Source: Ilyonectria destructans (Eukaryota > Ascomycota > Sordariomycetes > Hypocreales > Nectriaceae). From it: a stretch of DNA of 64,000 bases. Location: contig JAHEWK010000006.1 of the NCBI GenBank assembly GCA_020740775.1, positions 806,001-870,000 on the forward strand, in the 5' to 3' direction. The notes below the pieces were generated by a model. It saw nothing but the letters and a program-made list of their open reading frames with translations, had not been told where the DNA came from and made no database searches. This document shows positions 1 to 10,698 of this stretch, in pieces; the stretch's first letter is position 1, and each line of letters begins with the position of its first letter. The position numbers were made by a program, and so were the translations under genes.

Positions 1-780
1 ATGAACAGCTACGTTGGGGTCATTCGCCCCTAGCCCTTTCACAATAGCGTCCACGACTTCAGCGATAGTTACAGGCCTAGACTTCCATTCTGGATCGCGC
101 CTTTTCATAAGTGCGAAAAGGTCATTGTAGGTAAGAGTCTCCCCACGCAGATGCGTGACCTCTGGCAATGCGGACCCAGTCTGAATGCTATGCCTAAGCA
201 CTTCAATGGTTGCGTTCGCGACATCATCCAGGGAAGTCAAAGTGAGCTTCTGCGAGCCATCACCATAGATGTCAAAAACTTTGGAGTTGTGATCCATTAC
301 CCACGCCCGTCCAAGTTCCCGAAGTGGATTCTTATTCTGAGGCAAGACATATTCCATAAACCAGCCCTGGCACACCATAGTCCACTTGATATTTGTTTGA
401 GACCTCATTTTTTTGCGGACCACCTCATGTATCGCAGCACTGAACATAGGCTGGTCAGGGAAATCCTCGATGTTGATATTCCATTCGGACAGAACATAGT
501 GTTTGCAAGTACGTGACTGTGTGCATGCCTCCAGAATGTTGGAATGAGACGAAATATAGAAATCTTCTGGACCACTGAGGGTTGAGATAATGGCGTCGCA
601 ATCGTGCAGATGTTGTTTGAGGTTTTCAACAGAGTAATCCGTCACACGAATCTCTGCCTTCAGGTCCTTCAGCTGGGATTTTGGAGATGAGGTGAGGATA
701 ACGACCTCGTCTTCCGATTTGGACCACTTTTTGGCGAAGGCTATGCCTACATCACCACCGCCGGCAATTGCAATTTTCAT
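1..780 (-). CDS. NmrA-like / isoflavone-reductase-like NAD(P)-binding protein (partial, cut by window edge)
   Basis: The minus strand is open from an ATG at 780-778 to position 1 with no stop, giving 260 codons, so the 3' end lies outside the window. The protein starts MKIAIAGGGDVGIAFAKKW, a Rossmann-type glycine-rich nucleotide-binding loop. It continues with a strand giving VVILTSS, then DAIISTLSG, and the downstream segment LTSLDDVANATIEVL, all as in NmrA-like atypical SDRs. These proteins bind NAD(P) and act as redox sensors or as reductases of phenolic compounds. No intron is needed in the visible part. Promoter-side sequence between 781 and 1200 shows nothing recognisable. Family call is firm; substrate unknown. 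Confidence 0.85.
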   Translation of the reverse strand, partial: MKIAIAGGGDVGIAFAKKWSKSEDEVVILTSSPKSQLKDLKAEIRVTDYSVENLKQHLHDCDAIISTLSGPEDFYISSHSNILEACTQSRTCKHYVLSEWNINIEDFPDQPMFSAAIHEVVRKKMRSQTNIKWTMVCQGWFMEYVLPQNKNPLRELGRAWVMDHNSKVFDIYGDGSQKLTLTSLDDVANATIEVLRHSIQTGSALPEVTHLRGETLTYNDLFALMKRRDPEWKSRPVTIAEVVDAIVKGLGANDPNVAVH

Positions 781-1199
781 AATGTTGGTGAGGAACGGGT
801 AGGAAGAGAAGAGTCTAGTTTAGAACGAATAGTTTCGAAGGGGGAAAAGTAGGAAATGATGATGGGGACATTGACTACAGCATCGAGCGAGACTCACGAT
901 TTATACTGAATCCGAGTTCAAGGCTAACTCACGCTGATGCAATAAGTGTGAACCCTTGCATGGTATTGAGCGAGATTTTAGCATTGCGTAATCCTTGTCA
1001 AGGTCAAGCTCACTTTCCCTTTTCAGATCACTCGCGAGCTCTGACTAGGATGCGTTGTTAAAGTTGGGCCAGCAACCTATGACCCCACTTGCCAAGCTTA
1101 CTAACACCCCAGTTAGTTGTATAGCAAGTGGCAAGAGGATTCAGTTAAGAGACCCTAGGACCTAAGGTGGGTTACCCCTCCTTCTGCATACTTTTCCCA

Positions 1200-2165
1200 C
1201 TAATAAGAGCTTTTTTAGGAAATTTGTATAGAGTGTACTAAGCTAAAATAAATTATAGTAAAATATATATATTAAGTAGTTAAAGTGCTCTAGTATATAT
1301 ATACCTAGAGGGGGGACTAAAAGCTTAATAATAAAAAGAAATATTAATAATAGTATTAATAATACAGACTGTATACTCAGTCTATTTAAAGGTTAATAGT
1401 TACTGAAATAGATTAACGTTTTTAATCTAATTAGTTATTTTTTCTAATATCTTAATATACTATAATAGTAGCTATATCTTAAAAAGGCTAGATTTACTAA
1501 AAAAGCTAGATTTTAAAAAAAGGTAAATTTATAATAGATATAAAAGCTCTATAGACTCCTTTATATTCTAGCTATTCTTATATTCTTATATATATTTTAA
1601 CCTTTAGGTATATATATATTAAAGCAGATATATATAAGGATAGAAGGATAATTGGAATGCAAGAGAGCTTGCAGAGCTTTTATATCCATTATGATTTTGC
1701 CTTTTCCAAGATCTAGCTTTTCCAGCAGATCTAGCTTTTTCAAGATGCAGCTATTCCTACAGCCTATTAAGCTATTAGAAAAGGTAACCAGTTAGACTAG
1801 AAACCTTAGTCTATTTGAGTAACTGTTAACCTTTAAATGGACTGAGTATATAGTCTGTATTATTAATATTATTATTGGTATTTCTTTTTATTATTAAGCT
1901 TTTAGTCCCCCCTCTGGGTATATGTATACTAGGGCACCCTGACCTCTTGATATATTAAAGCTTTTTAACTTTTTAATAAGTCAGAGTTTCTTTATATATT
2001 TAAGTATAATATTTTAAAATTCTTAATAAATAGTTAGTTATTAAGTAATATTAATTCCTATTTAATATTAATATTATATTAGTATTAATAAACCTCTAAA
2101 TAAGTAATTAATAATAAGTAATTTAAATATTAGGGATATAGAATAATATAGATAGCACTAGCTTA
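1200..2165. repeat. AT-rich, RIP-like block
   Basis: Base composition switches abruptly to very AT-rich sequence dominated by TA steps and runs of TTAATA, with no plausible coding frame, and returns to normal near 2165. Such islands in ascomycetes are typically mobile DNA degraded by repeat-induced point mutation. The core is the palindrome listed separately. Confidence 0.75.
1268..1955. mobile_element. Large imperfect palindrome (long terminal inverted repeats; degraded MITE-like element)
   Basis: The left half (about 1268-1610) pairs with the reverse complement of the right half (about 1612-1955); the mirror positions sum to about 3222. Examples are GTGCTCTAG at 1285 against GTGCCCTAG read from 1937, TAAAAGCTCT at 1541 against its complement at 1673-1682, and a shared stretch around ACTAAAAGCTTAATAATAAA. 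Most mismatches are transitions, and usually the left arm has A or T where the right arm keeps G or C. There is no transposase frame. Exact ends and target duplication are not resolved. Confidence 0.65.
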
Positions 2166-3060
2166 AGCTGGCTAATGCGGTAAGTGCTAATAGGTATCAC
2201 TCCTCCAGGATCTGCCCGATAATCTCAGGAAGAGCGCTTTTAGCTTGGTAGGCATTGAGTGTTTTCGCTTCTTACCGTTTGGGGAGGAAAATGATTGACG
2301 GATAATCTTGTTAATCGTCTTTGGAAAATAAGAGCCGTAGTTCAGAGCCGATTTACAGCGCCGTGGGACGGTACTCTCAGGCAGGATGACATATGGAAAG
2401 CCCCATGTCTGAAGCAACGGTAATTACCGTCACCTCGGATTTCATCTCATTGAGGAAAGAGTCCTTGACGCTCTTTAGTAATTAGCTTGATGCATCAGTT
2501 GTATTTAGACCTGCACCGCTCACTCCTTGTGCTTCACAAAGCCAAAAGATTAAAACGTGAGCAATGTGGGTTTAATTTATAACAAGTTTCCCTAGGGTTG
2601 TTGCGAGCAAAAAGATCAAGCTCTGCTAGCAGGACTTTGGCAAAGGGAGTTCACTTCAAAGTGCAATATGTTATAAACTCGTGTTTCACTACCTCTATTT
2701 GCCTCTTTAACTGAAGGAAGAGTCGACTAGAAACTGTGTCACATAGAAAGCTCGGCGGACATGCCCAGACTCATGAGTCACGCAGCAGTGACGTATGTGA
2801 CATATGTGGCGTTTGTGACCTTCCCGGGCACGCCCTTGAAGCAATGGCAGTAGACATCTCAAGTCTGTTCATCCGGGTATATGAGAGCGTAACAGAAAAA
2901 CTACGCGATCAGTTTCCTCGTGGCAAGACAACATTTACCGCCATGGAGGCCAGAGCATGCTTTTCACTTCGTCCATCGCTTCCGGCGCAAAGAATCAGGA
3001 TGAATGACTAACAATGCCATTGTTCGCCATGAATAGGCCTAGATCTAGAGCTTACTCGTT
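2166..3060. other. Intergenic, nothing convincing
   Basis: Between the AT-rich block and the AhpD-like gene there are only short unsupported frames (2187-2417 minus, 2736-3011 plus). Neither shows a domain, and neither has intron-supported extension that I can recognise. Confidence 0.5.
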
Positions 3061-3780
3061 CTACACGTCGTGTTCCACCTGTTCAACGCTCGGGATGCGG
3101 TGCTGACTCAATCCAAGATGTCCGGCGATAGTACCCACCGAGCTGTGAAGAGCCTCAACATCAGCCTTCGGGATGCCCAACCGCCTTGACCCCCTGATAT
3201 GCCAATGTGTCTCCTTGCCAAGGTTCTGTATCATGATTGATGACAAGACAACAATCTCAGTATCGATATCGTCTAGGACCTGACGGTCGCTGAGGTACAA
3301 CCCATATGAAATATGTCTGCTAACCCACTCGAAGTCTCTGTGGTCACTAAAGAACCCCATGGTCTCATCCATGTTCCTAGAATAGAGCTTTTGCATCCAG
3401 TTGTTACCACGCTTCAGGTTGGCATCGTCGCACTGCCACCCTTCTCGAGTGATGCTGTGGTCCTTATCCTCATCTCTTTCACACTCGTTGATGGAGAGGA
3501 TGGCTTCGATAGGCTTGCAAACGCCGATAACGGCGACGCATTTGATGAGAACTTCTCGGATACGCCGAACGAGGGCTTTTCTCTGGTCTGGTTGAGAGAA
3601 TTCTGGCTTGGAAATGAGGTAGAGATAGAGGTCCTTGCACATGACTGGATCATTCCCCCCGGCTAAAGCTGCCAGTGCGACGAGGTACCATCGTTCTGAA
3701 AGTTGGGTTGTCTGAAGGAAAATAGTTTCGACCTTTTTGAGCAACTCTACGGCCTGGGGGTCAGGGGTGTGTGTAGACAT
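3061..3780 (-). CDS. AhpD-like (carboxymuconolactone decarboxylase-like) protein, 239 aa
   Basis: Single-exon gene. The frame is open further upstream (to 3897), but the ATG at 3780 (MSTHTPDPQAVELLKKVE) starts the conserved part and is preferred. The sequence resembles fungal AhpD-like all-alpha proteins: an N-terminal helix pair, a central RKALVRRIREVLIKCVAVIGVCKPIEAIL segment corresponding to the CMD helices, and a C-terminal half ending in SVEQVEHDV. The canonical CxxC of true AhpD peroxidases is not present; a single Cys lies in VIGVCKP. It is therefore more likely a CMD-fold protein without thiol peroxidase activity. It is transcribed divergently from the SDR at 4492. Function is unproven. 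Confidence 0.7.
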   Translation of the reverse strand: MSTHTPDPQAVELLKKVETIFLQTTQLSERWYLVALAALAGGNDPVMCKDLYLYLISKPEFSQPDQRKALVRRIREVLIKCVAVIGVCKPIEAILSINECERDEDKDHSITREGWQCDDANLKRGNNWMQKLYSRNMDETMGFFSDHRDFEWVSRHISYGLYLSDRQVLDDIDTEIVVLSSIMIQNLGKETHWHIRGSRRLGIPKADVEALHSSVGTIAGHLGLSQHRIPSVEQVEHDV

Positions 3781-4491
3781 TGCAAAGATGGAGCTAAGGT
3801 TGGAGTGGGTAAAGTTATTGCCGGACGAGATAGATGGAGTGGCAAAGATCTGCTTGAATGAGTGAGGAGGCATTGACTGAATGCTGGACCAAACCAATAT
3901 AATTTATAATCATTCGAGCAGCAAACTTGACTCCAATGAACGGCTGGGTACGGCTGGGTACGGCTTGAACAAATATTCGATGACATGCCCCCTCGGTCCG
4001 AGAGCCGGAACCCTCAGACGTCGGCTGCCGTTGCGACTCAATACAATCGGTCCCGACCATGACCTAGCCGATCATCGGCAGGAAACCCCCTCACTGAGGC
4101 GCCCGCACGATCTATCTTGGTGTCATATGCCCTACGGGCGTTGGTTCAGTCACGGGGAGACTACGTCTTCTCCGGGACCCATTAACGCTTGCCGAGCCTG
4201 GCTTAACTCCGAAGACTGATTTGGCCGGCTTTCCGGAGGTGAGCGACAGTGACGTTATCCATTGGTTTACGGTAGACAAGACAACGTGTGGCCTCTGCTT
4301 TAAGCCATCACGACCAAAAAGACCCCACCATGATAACCACACGGCCGCTGCTAAAATTCGTCCGTTGCCTGCAAAGATAAATATATGAATGCGCGTATAT
4401 AACGATCTCTTTTTGTCCAATTTACAACTTAAGGAACTAATCAATAACCTTCGCTGTCCAAACCGTGAACGGCAGCCAAGCAGATCTTACC
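3781..4491. promoter_or_regulatory. Divergent promoter region, AhpD-like / SDR
   Basis: About 700 bp shared by the AhpD-like gene (minus) and the SDR (plus). A TATATAA element at about 4396-4402 lies roughly 90 bp before the SDR start codon and is a plausible TATA box. An imperfect direct repeat of GGCTGGGTAC occurs near 3944-3962. No other site is claimed. Confidence 0.4.
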
Positions 4492-5537
4492 ATGCATCAA
4501 CTAGACTTCTCCTCCAGCGACCTGTCCAACCTCGCTGGCAAAACAGTAATTGTCACTGGTGCCGGTAGAGGCATTGGAGCTTCCACAGCAGCCTTGTTCA
4601 ACTTGAACGGCGCCAATGTGGTTCTGGTAGACCTGCCTTCCGCGAAAGACGCGGCCGAGTCTTTGATCAAGTCCTTTCAACATCCGGAAAGGAGCATATT
4701 CGTTCCCGCCAACATCCTCGTCTGGGAGGCCCTTGTGAGTGTGTTCAAAATAGCGGTGCACAAGTTTTCCAAGGTCGATGTGGTCGTTGCCAACGCCGCC
4801 ATCATGGAGAGCAAGCCGGTGCTTGATGTGGAGGTTGACGAAGCTGGTGATCCTGTCGAGTCGCTTGAGGCCCACAGGGTGATTGACGTGAACCTCAAGG
4901 GAACCATGAACAGTAAGTCGCGCGTCCCATCCATCGAGGGAACCTCCATTTGCCACATGTGCTAATCGTGGACAACAGCGCTGAGGCTGGGCCTTCACTA
5001 CCTCGGCCAGAACAAGCCGTCTTCCACCGGCTTTCGTGGCTCCATTGTCTTCGTCACCTCGACATCTGGTTACTTTGGATCGACTGGGAATGCTGCATAC
5101 ATTTCTTCCAAGCATGGTGTTGTTGGCTTGATGAGAGCATCTCTCCGGAAAGCGGCATCTCTGGGGATTAACCTCAGCGGCGTGGTTCCGTCCTTCACCC
5201 CTACTCACCTCACCGCGGGCTTTGGACAGAGCATCACCAACGCCGGCCTGAACGTCAACACCTTGGAAGGGGTTGCATCAGTTGCCGTGAATCTGGCAAG
5301 CGACCAAAGCGCCCATGGCGTTGCATGTCTAGTAAGTCTTCATTCCCTCCTCGCTGGGTGGCCATGGTGAACTGACGCCCGACCAAGGTCTGGGGGCATT
5401 ATCACCGAGAGCTAGAACGCACGCGGCAGGACTTTCTAGGCAATTGGCTCGGCGATGATTTGGTGGCGTCCATGACCAAATTTGGGCAGTTGATGGATTC
5501 AATGGGCGGCTACCCACTTCCACAAAACAAAGACTGA
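4492..5537 (+). CDS. Short-chain dehydrogenase/reductase, 307 aa, 3 exons
   Basis: Exons 4492-4912, 4979-5331 and 5388-5537; introns of 66 and 56 bp have GTAAGT-type donors and AG acceptors. The start is the first real ATG (MHQLDFSSSDLSNL). The protein has the classical SDR cofactor motif TGAGRGIG near residue 20, NAA in VVVANAAIM, a serine in FVTSTSGYFGS and the catalytic YISSK. It is a classical NAD(P)-dependent oxidoreductase, resembling carveol/secondary-alcohol type fungal SDRs. The C-terminal exon (VWGHYHRELERTRQDF to NKD) is only recovered by splicing. It lies next to a Zn2Cys6 factor at 6113, which may regulate it. Substrate unknown. Confidence 0.9.
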
Positions 5538-6112
5538 CGTCAAGATGATGTTCGGGCGTCTAGCAGTCGATATCCTAATAATCAGCTGAGTACGTTAATG
5601 AGTCAAACCCACCGAGACCAACGTGTTTATTTCCTATTCGGGTCAGATTCCGAGGTGTCAGTGGGCGTGAGCAATTAAATACCCCACCTGACGCTATCCA
5701 ACACCGCCAAGAGGACAAAAGCGGTAAGAGTTGGCTGGCTAAGTTAGAGGAGGGGGCCATTTGCAAACACGGATCCAAAGTCGCTACCGCTCGTCGCAGG
5801 AGACTTGCAGCTGCATCTCGGACAAGGAAAACGCGGGGTAATCGTGATACTCAGTAGCGTGTATCCAAGTCACTCCGTAGCAACCTTCCTATCCCTCGGT
5901 CCAGTTGAGGCGTGTGGCCGGGATTTGCTTGGGCTGAGCCGAACAAGTCAAAAGATGACCTACGTGCCTAGTTCTTACGTCGTTGGCTCATGTGCATTGC
6001 ACTGATTAATCACGGCCAAAATTTCTTCTGGATGCGAATTCCTCACCTTAATACACCCTTTGGCCCATCACCTCCTGCGGCTGACGTTGCATCTCCCTGG
6101 CCGGCCTGAGCC
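5538..6112. other. Intergenic, nothing recognised
   Basis: Region between the SDR and the Zn2Cys6 gene. It presumably holds the SDR terminator and the promoter of the regulator; no RNA gene or repeat is seen. Confidence 0.4.
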
Positions 6113-8848
6113 ATGACCCTTATACCTGATGAACGAGCAGCTGCATTGGCTCTGAAGAGGCGGCAGAACCTGTCATGCGAGCAGTGCAGGGGGTCCAAAA
6201 AAGCCTGCGATGGCTTTCACCTCAACGCCATGGTGCAGGTCCAGTCGACCCCAGACAACCTGAAGAGCAGCCCCGGTCAGTTTTGCCCCTGGGTCCCTAG
6301 CCAACTTTTGGAGTCTGTTCTGATTCTTATTCCACTCAGACCTAAGCAACAAACCATTGCCTTGCTCGTACTGCGACAGGACCAAGAAGCAGTGTTCGCT
6401 TCACCATCGTTGGTCAGAGGCTCGATTCCTACTCCAAGTCGGCCCGTCCCCTCAGCCATCAAGCGAGTCGCCGCGAGCCTCGGACAGAAGCCCCCACAAC
6501 CCCAAGCGTAAACTGGAGGAAAATGAGCACATTGCCGAACATGCGCCCGTGGGCCAAGCTCCCGAGGCTGCACTCGAGCCCACCCTACGCGAATCGCCTT
6601 GTCTTACATCAGCGCGAGGTACATCAACACCAACACCAGCTACATCAACACCAGTAGCCAGAGCCTTGCACACGGATGGGTCGTCCCTATCTATTGCCAA
6701 TGTTCTGAATCCTGCACCAATTCAGCAAAGAAACTGGCTCGACTTTCTCGACTTCCAAAAAGTGCCCGTAGCTCGAGAGTCTATCGGCCATGGTCCTCTG
6801 AGCTGCACAACGGCCCAGGAACAAGTCCCATCAGACAAGGTGGGAGCTGCCTCTGAGGAGAATATACAGCAGGTGAGCCTCCATATCGCACCGGTTGCAT
6901 GCATACATCTAAACATCGATAGGGCCCTTCGCCATCAGTGATATCCGAATCATTTGCGCAACCACCCTTAGCGAAGAAAGCTCGTTATATCTCCGGTGCC
7001 TTTGCCAGTCAGACGGCTTTATCCGAGTTTGACTTGCAAACAACAATGATGCAAATATCCAACAAACGACTTATCATGGAGAGTTTGCTAAAGATATATC
7101 ACGATGTTCTCGAGTCGAACCTGGCGTGCTGGCTGACAGAACGGACCTGTCCCTACACTAAGAGCAGCCCTATGGCCGTCCCGATGGATGACCATGTATC
7201 AACGCAAGGATCAGCAGCTCTATCGCCACAATTAACGTTACCATCGTCTTCAACCAATACACTTACACTGAATCGGTTCTACTCACGGATTCTTCGCCTC
7301 GATAGAGCAATGGCGACCAACAACCTGGTGTCATTGACCCCATCTCAAGATAGAGCAGCATCGAGGGCCTTGAGCCAGGTCATAATGGCCTTTTCGACCC
7401 AATGGTCCCAAAATTTGACCAGAAAAGAACGATTCTTTGGCAGAGACTCCACTCCAAGCAACATTGAGGACGATTTCTTCGAGAATCATCATGAAGCCTT
7501 CGAAAAGGACTTTCAGCACGCAACCTGGCACCAGGCAAAAGCAGCTCTACTGGAAGCCTCTGAGATTGAATCATACCGCGTTGTGTATGCCGAAATCCTT
7601 TTCAACTGGGCTGAGAAACCGGAGGGGTCGGGAGATGTTGACTTGACCAGTGGCTGGGCTGGCAAGAACGGGTTGGATGACGATGATGCCCTCTTTTGTA
7701 GCTTCTCCGACATGGTTGGCCGTGGCGGACCCCCCGTGTTCGTCGAAAGTGCGTCCCGCAAGATACAAGTACTCAAGTTCAGGCTTGATGCTGCCAATAT
7801 GGGCTTGTTGAAGACAACTGGAGCAAGAGGGAAGAATTCAAAGCCAAGGAACTCGTCATCGCCCATCATAGGTCCCGAAGAACAAGCCACAGCCAGGCTC
7901 TTGTACTGGCTGGTGGTTATGTGCGACACCGTTTCCTCCTCTACAAATGAAAGGCCGCTCGCCATCAAAGAGGAATGTTACACTAGTATGACATCGAGAG
8001 AGCGCCGAGATACTGCGAACGATGCTTCTTTTGATGGTATTCAATCTGACGCGCTTCGGGAAATGGAATGTTTCGAGACCGATAAACCCTTACAACTCGA
8101 TTGGCCGACTGCCCAAGATGATGCATTTGAAGTAATAGCGAAGTCTGTCCCAGTCAAAGTTCTTCTTTTCAGAAAGGTTTCATCCCTCCAGAACGCCCTG
8201 CGACAAGGCAACCATGTACAAACCGACGACATTATCCAAAGCTCCATCACGACTTACCGGCGCTGGAATGTTACATACGGAGCGTTCTTCCGCAAGCTGG
8301 CCCAAATGTACACAACCCTGCCTGCGCGGATCAAAGGGTGGTTCATCTGTATCGTTATCCCCTGGCATCTTGCCGTGATGCTCATGGCAGACCTCATCGA
8401 CTTTGCAGACAAAAATGAGATTGGACAGTCAGACGGCCGGGCAGCCAGGTTTGAGGCTCAGATTACCTCTCGGATGAGGAGGTCTACCGCCATCGATGTA
8501 GCTGAACTGGCCAAGTTGACTTGCCCGCTCAGTGAGGATTGGGGAGGAACTACCTCAGCAGAACAGTTGCCTGGCTACCACCATGCTGTGAAGAGCAGCG
8601 CCATTCTCACGGAACCTTGGACTGTGCTCTTGATTGGGGCTTTCAGAAACGCCGCCGTATATCATTTGGGCATAGTGGAGGATCTCAGACAGAATGACTG
8701 GCAGGCCTTGGGCCACTATCCCAATGAAATGAGGGAGGCTGAAGGACGCGTGAAACATTGCATTGATGCACTGTGGTTGCTCGGGAGAAGATCGCACATG
8801 TCATACGACTTAGCCAGGCTACTGTCGGAGAGGTTGGTGGCTCGTTGA
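6113..8848 (+). CDS. Zn2Cys6 transcription factor, 873 aa, 3 exons
   Basis: Exons 6113-6275, 6340-6872 and 6923-8848 (introns 64 and 50 bp). The zinc cluster is split by intron 1: C22-X2-C25-X6-C32 in exon 1 (SCEQCRGSKKACDG) and C63-X2-C66-X6-C73 in exon 2 (PCSYCDRTKKQC). The loop between third and fourth cysteine is about 30 residues, far longer than the usual 5-9; earlier donor sites put the frame out, so this splice is the best supported. A Pro/Ser/Thr-rich linker follows, with a TSTPTPATSTP stretch, then a long helical fungal effector region. It should be a nuclear DNA-binding regulator; its neighbours are SDR genes on both sides. Target unknown. Confidence 0.85.
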
Positions 8849-9155
8849 CAATGACGTTGGATTAGCCAGACACCGTGGAGGCGTTGGTGGAACAGAGACG
8901 GGTTATGGCACAGGATTAAATTCCAATCGTTCTTACCTGTTGTTGCTTGCCTCAGAAACCCTTCAGTTGTTACACATCTGTTTTTGCGAGCGTGATACGA
9001 CGTCACTGGCATGTTCAATGTTTGGTTTGCGTGGTAGGCAAAATTGTATTTAGTTCTGTCGGCGTTTTGGATGCGCTTCTCCCTCCTCGTATAACAAGAG
9101 ACGATCCAGAAGATTGAGTTACTCCCACATCCCCTCCGCCGATCAATGAAGGCAT
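8849..9155. terminator. Convergent 3' region
   Basis: About 300 bp between the ends of the Zn2Cys6 gene (plus) and the SDR (minus). It must contain both 3' ends; no distinct signal is assigned. Confidence 0.3.
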
Positions 9156-9983
9156 TCAAGTACCCGTTGAGACGGTTAGGCCGCCATCTAGTATCAAGGA
9201 CTGGCCAGTCATATACCTGGCGCCCTGGCTACTGAGGAACAAAACAGCATTCGCCACATCAAAACCAGTCCCCATTTTCCCCATCGGAACATTGCTATTT
9301 GTAAGTTTGTGAAACATTCTCCTCTCAGTCTCATTGTCGCTATGCTCCCACTTCTCCACCAACGGCGTGAGGATCAGGCCCGGTACGACACAGTTCAACG
9401 TAATGCCCTTGCTAGCAAACTCGGCTGCAGTCACCTGGGTGAAGTGAATGACGGCGGCCTTGGCGCTGTTGTAGGCGATTTGGGGCTTGCCTAGGTAGCG
9501 TAGGCCGGCGATGGAGGCATTGTTAATGATGGTGCCTGATCTCTGCTTCTCCATGACTGGAAGAACGAAATGGCAGGCTAGGTAGACGCTTTTGAGGTTG
9601 ACGTTGATCTGTTTGTCCCAGGCCTCTTCAGGAAGCGTAGCAGCGTTGCCTAGAATGGGAAACCCAACGTTGTTGACCAAGATATCAATGCGTCCATGCT
9701 TGTCCAAGCACGCGCTGACAACCTTGGAGACATCGGCCGCCGACGTGACGTCGGCCACCATGACATCACACTGGCCGGGGAGGCGGGATTGCGTGTTCTT
9801 TGCAGCCTCTATGCTGAGGTCGCACCCGAATATCTTGACATGGTTCTGGGAGAGGCGGTAGGCGATGGCTGCTCCGTTGCCCCATTTCGTCGAATTTGGC
9901 ACGGCCGTCTGCCCAATGCCCATGATGAGGGCAACCTTGCCCGACAAATCAGGGTAGGAAGCATGGGGAGAATCAGCCTCCAT
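9156..9983 (-). CDS. Short-chain dehydrogenase/reductase, 275 aa
   Basis: Single exon. The frame is open to 10049, but the ATG at 9983 (MEADSPHASYPDLSGKVALIMG) places the Rossmann strand at the usual distance and is preferred. Catalytic residues are visible: NNVG, the serine in INNASIAG and YNSAK; the end GQSLILDGGLTVSTGT is typical of FabG-like classical SDRs. The glycine loop is unusual: GIGQTAVPNSTKWGNGAAIA carries about eight extra residues between the first glycine pair and the helix, as in a subset of fungal SDRs. It should be an NAD(P)-dependent oxidoreductase of unknown substrate, probably cytosolic. Confidence 0.9.
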   Translation of the reverse strand: MEADSPHASYPDLSGKVALIMGIGQTAVPNSTKWGNGAAIAYRLSQNHVKIFGCDLSIEAAKNTQSRLPGQCDVMVADVTSAADVSKVVSACLDKHGRIDILVNNVGFPILGNAATLPEEAWDKQINVNLKSVYLACHFVLPVMEKQRSGTIINNASIAGLRYLGKPQIAYNSAKAAVIHFTQVTAAEFASKGITLNCVVPGLILTPLVEKWEHSDNETERRMFHKLTNSNVPMGKMGTGFDVANAVLFLSSQGARYMTGQSLILDGGLTVSTGT

Positions 9984-10698
9984 GGCGTTGATATGATGTG
10001 CGGGATCGTTATGGGGGAGATGTTGGAACACGCGACCTGATCTTGTCAAGCCAGTACGCCATGGGGGCCTTATACTGATTCATGCCGGCATTGGCCCCGG
10101 TGGGCTAGCGCCTCACGAGCTCCAGATGATAAGATGATGGGTGAGGGGGTCGGTTCCGCTCGGTAACTAATTAATTCGCCCCCGCTTGGTCTAGGCCTTT
10201 GCTCCGCTTGTTTAGCAGTTGCGGAGTACATGTCTAGTGGCTAGTGGAAATGACCCGGAGGAGATGGGATGGCAGATCGAAAGCAGTTAGGGGAGGCGGC
10301 TGCTTGCGGTGATGGGATGGGGATTGAGAAAGCCGGACATGGTACAGGGGTATGCGGTCGAAAGTCCCTGTTTGACAGCACGAGCCGAAGTGCAGGCCAA
10401 GCAAGCCATCGTTAGGCTACGCTTTGTCTTGCCACGAAGAAAACATGGTAATAGTTAGACATCCAGCCAAGTCACCACCAGAAAAAGATCTAGAGAGACG
10501 TGAAAAGAGTTCCAGCGACGAGGCGCATCCAACCATGAGCCGCCTTGCGAACCTAGTAATCTCCACATTTATTTCGTCATCACTTCGGGAAAGCTTACAA
10601 ATCAGCATCGAACTGACTGGATGATATAAGGTAGCATGTGGTTAGCATAGCATGCCAAGAGAGGCAATCAACCAAACAACCTTTGCTACTCATCTACT
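9984..10698. promoter_or_regulatory. Divergent promoter region, SDR / M24 protein
   Basis: About 715 bp between two divergent starts. No TATA box or repeat can be assigned with confidence. Confidence 0.3.

Noticed and set aside
2187..2417. 76-codon minus-strand frame next to the AT-rich block
   Set aside because: No recognisable domain; the adjacent frame looks equally coding-like, suggesting at most a decayed relic.
2736..3011. 91-codon plus-strand frame with a few cysteines
   Set aside because: Cysteine spacing does not fit a known zinc motif and nothing else supports it.
4501..5208. 235-codon minus-strand open frame
   Set aside because: It lies antisense to the SDR exons and intron and has no domain; a shadow frame of the real gene.
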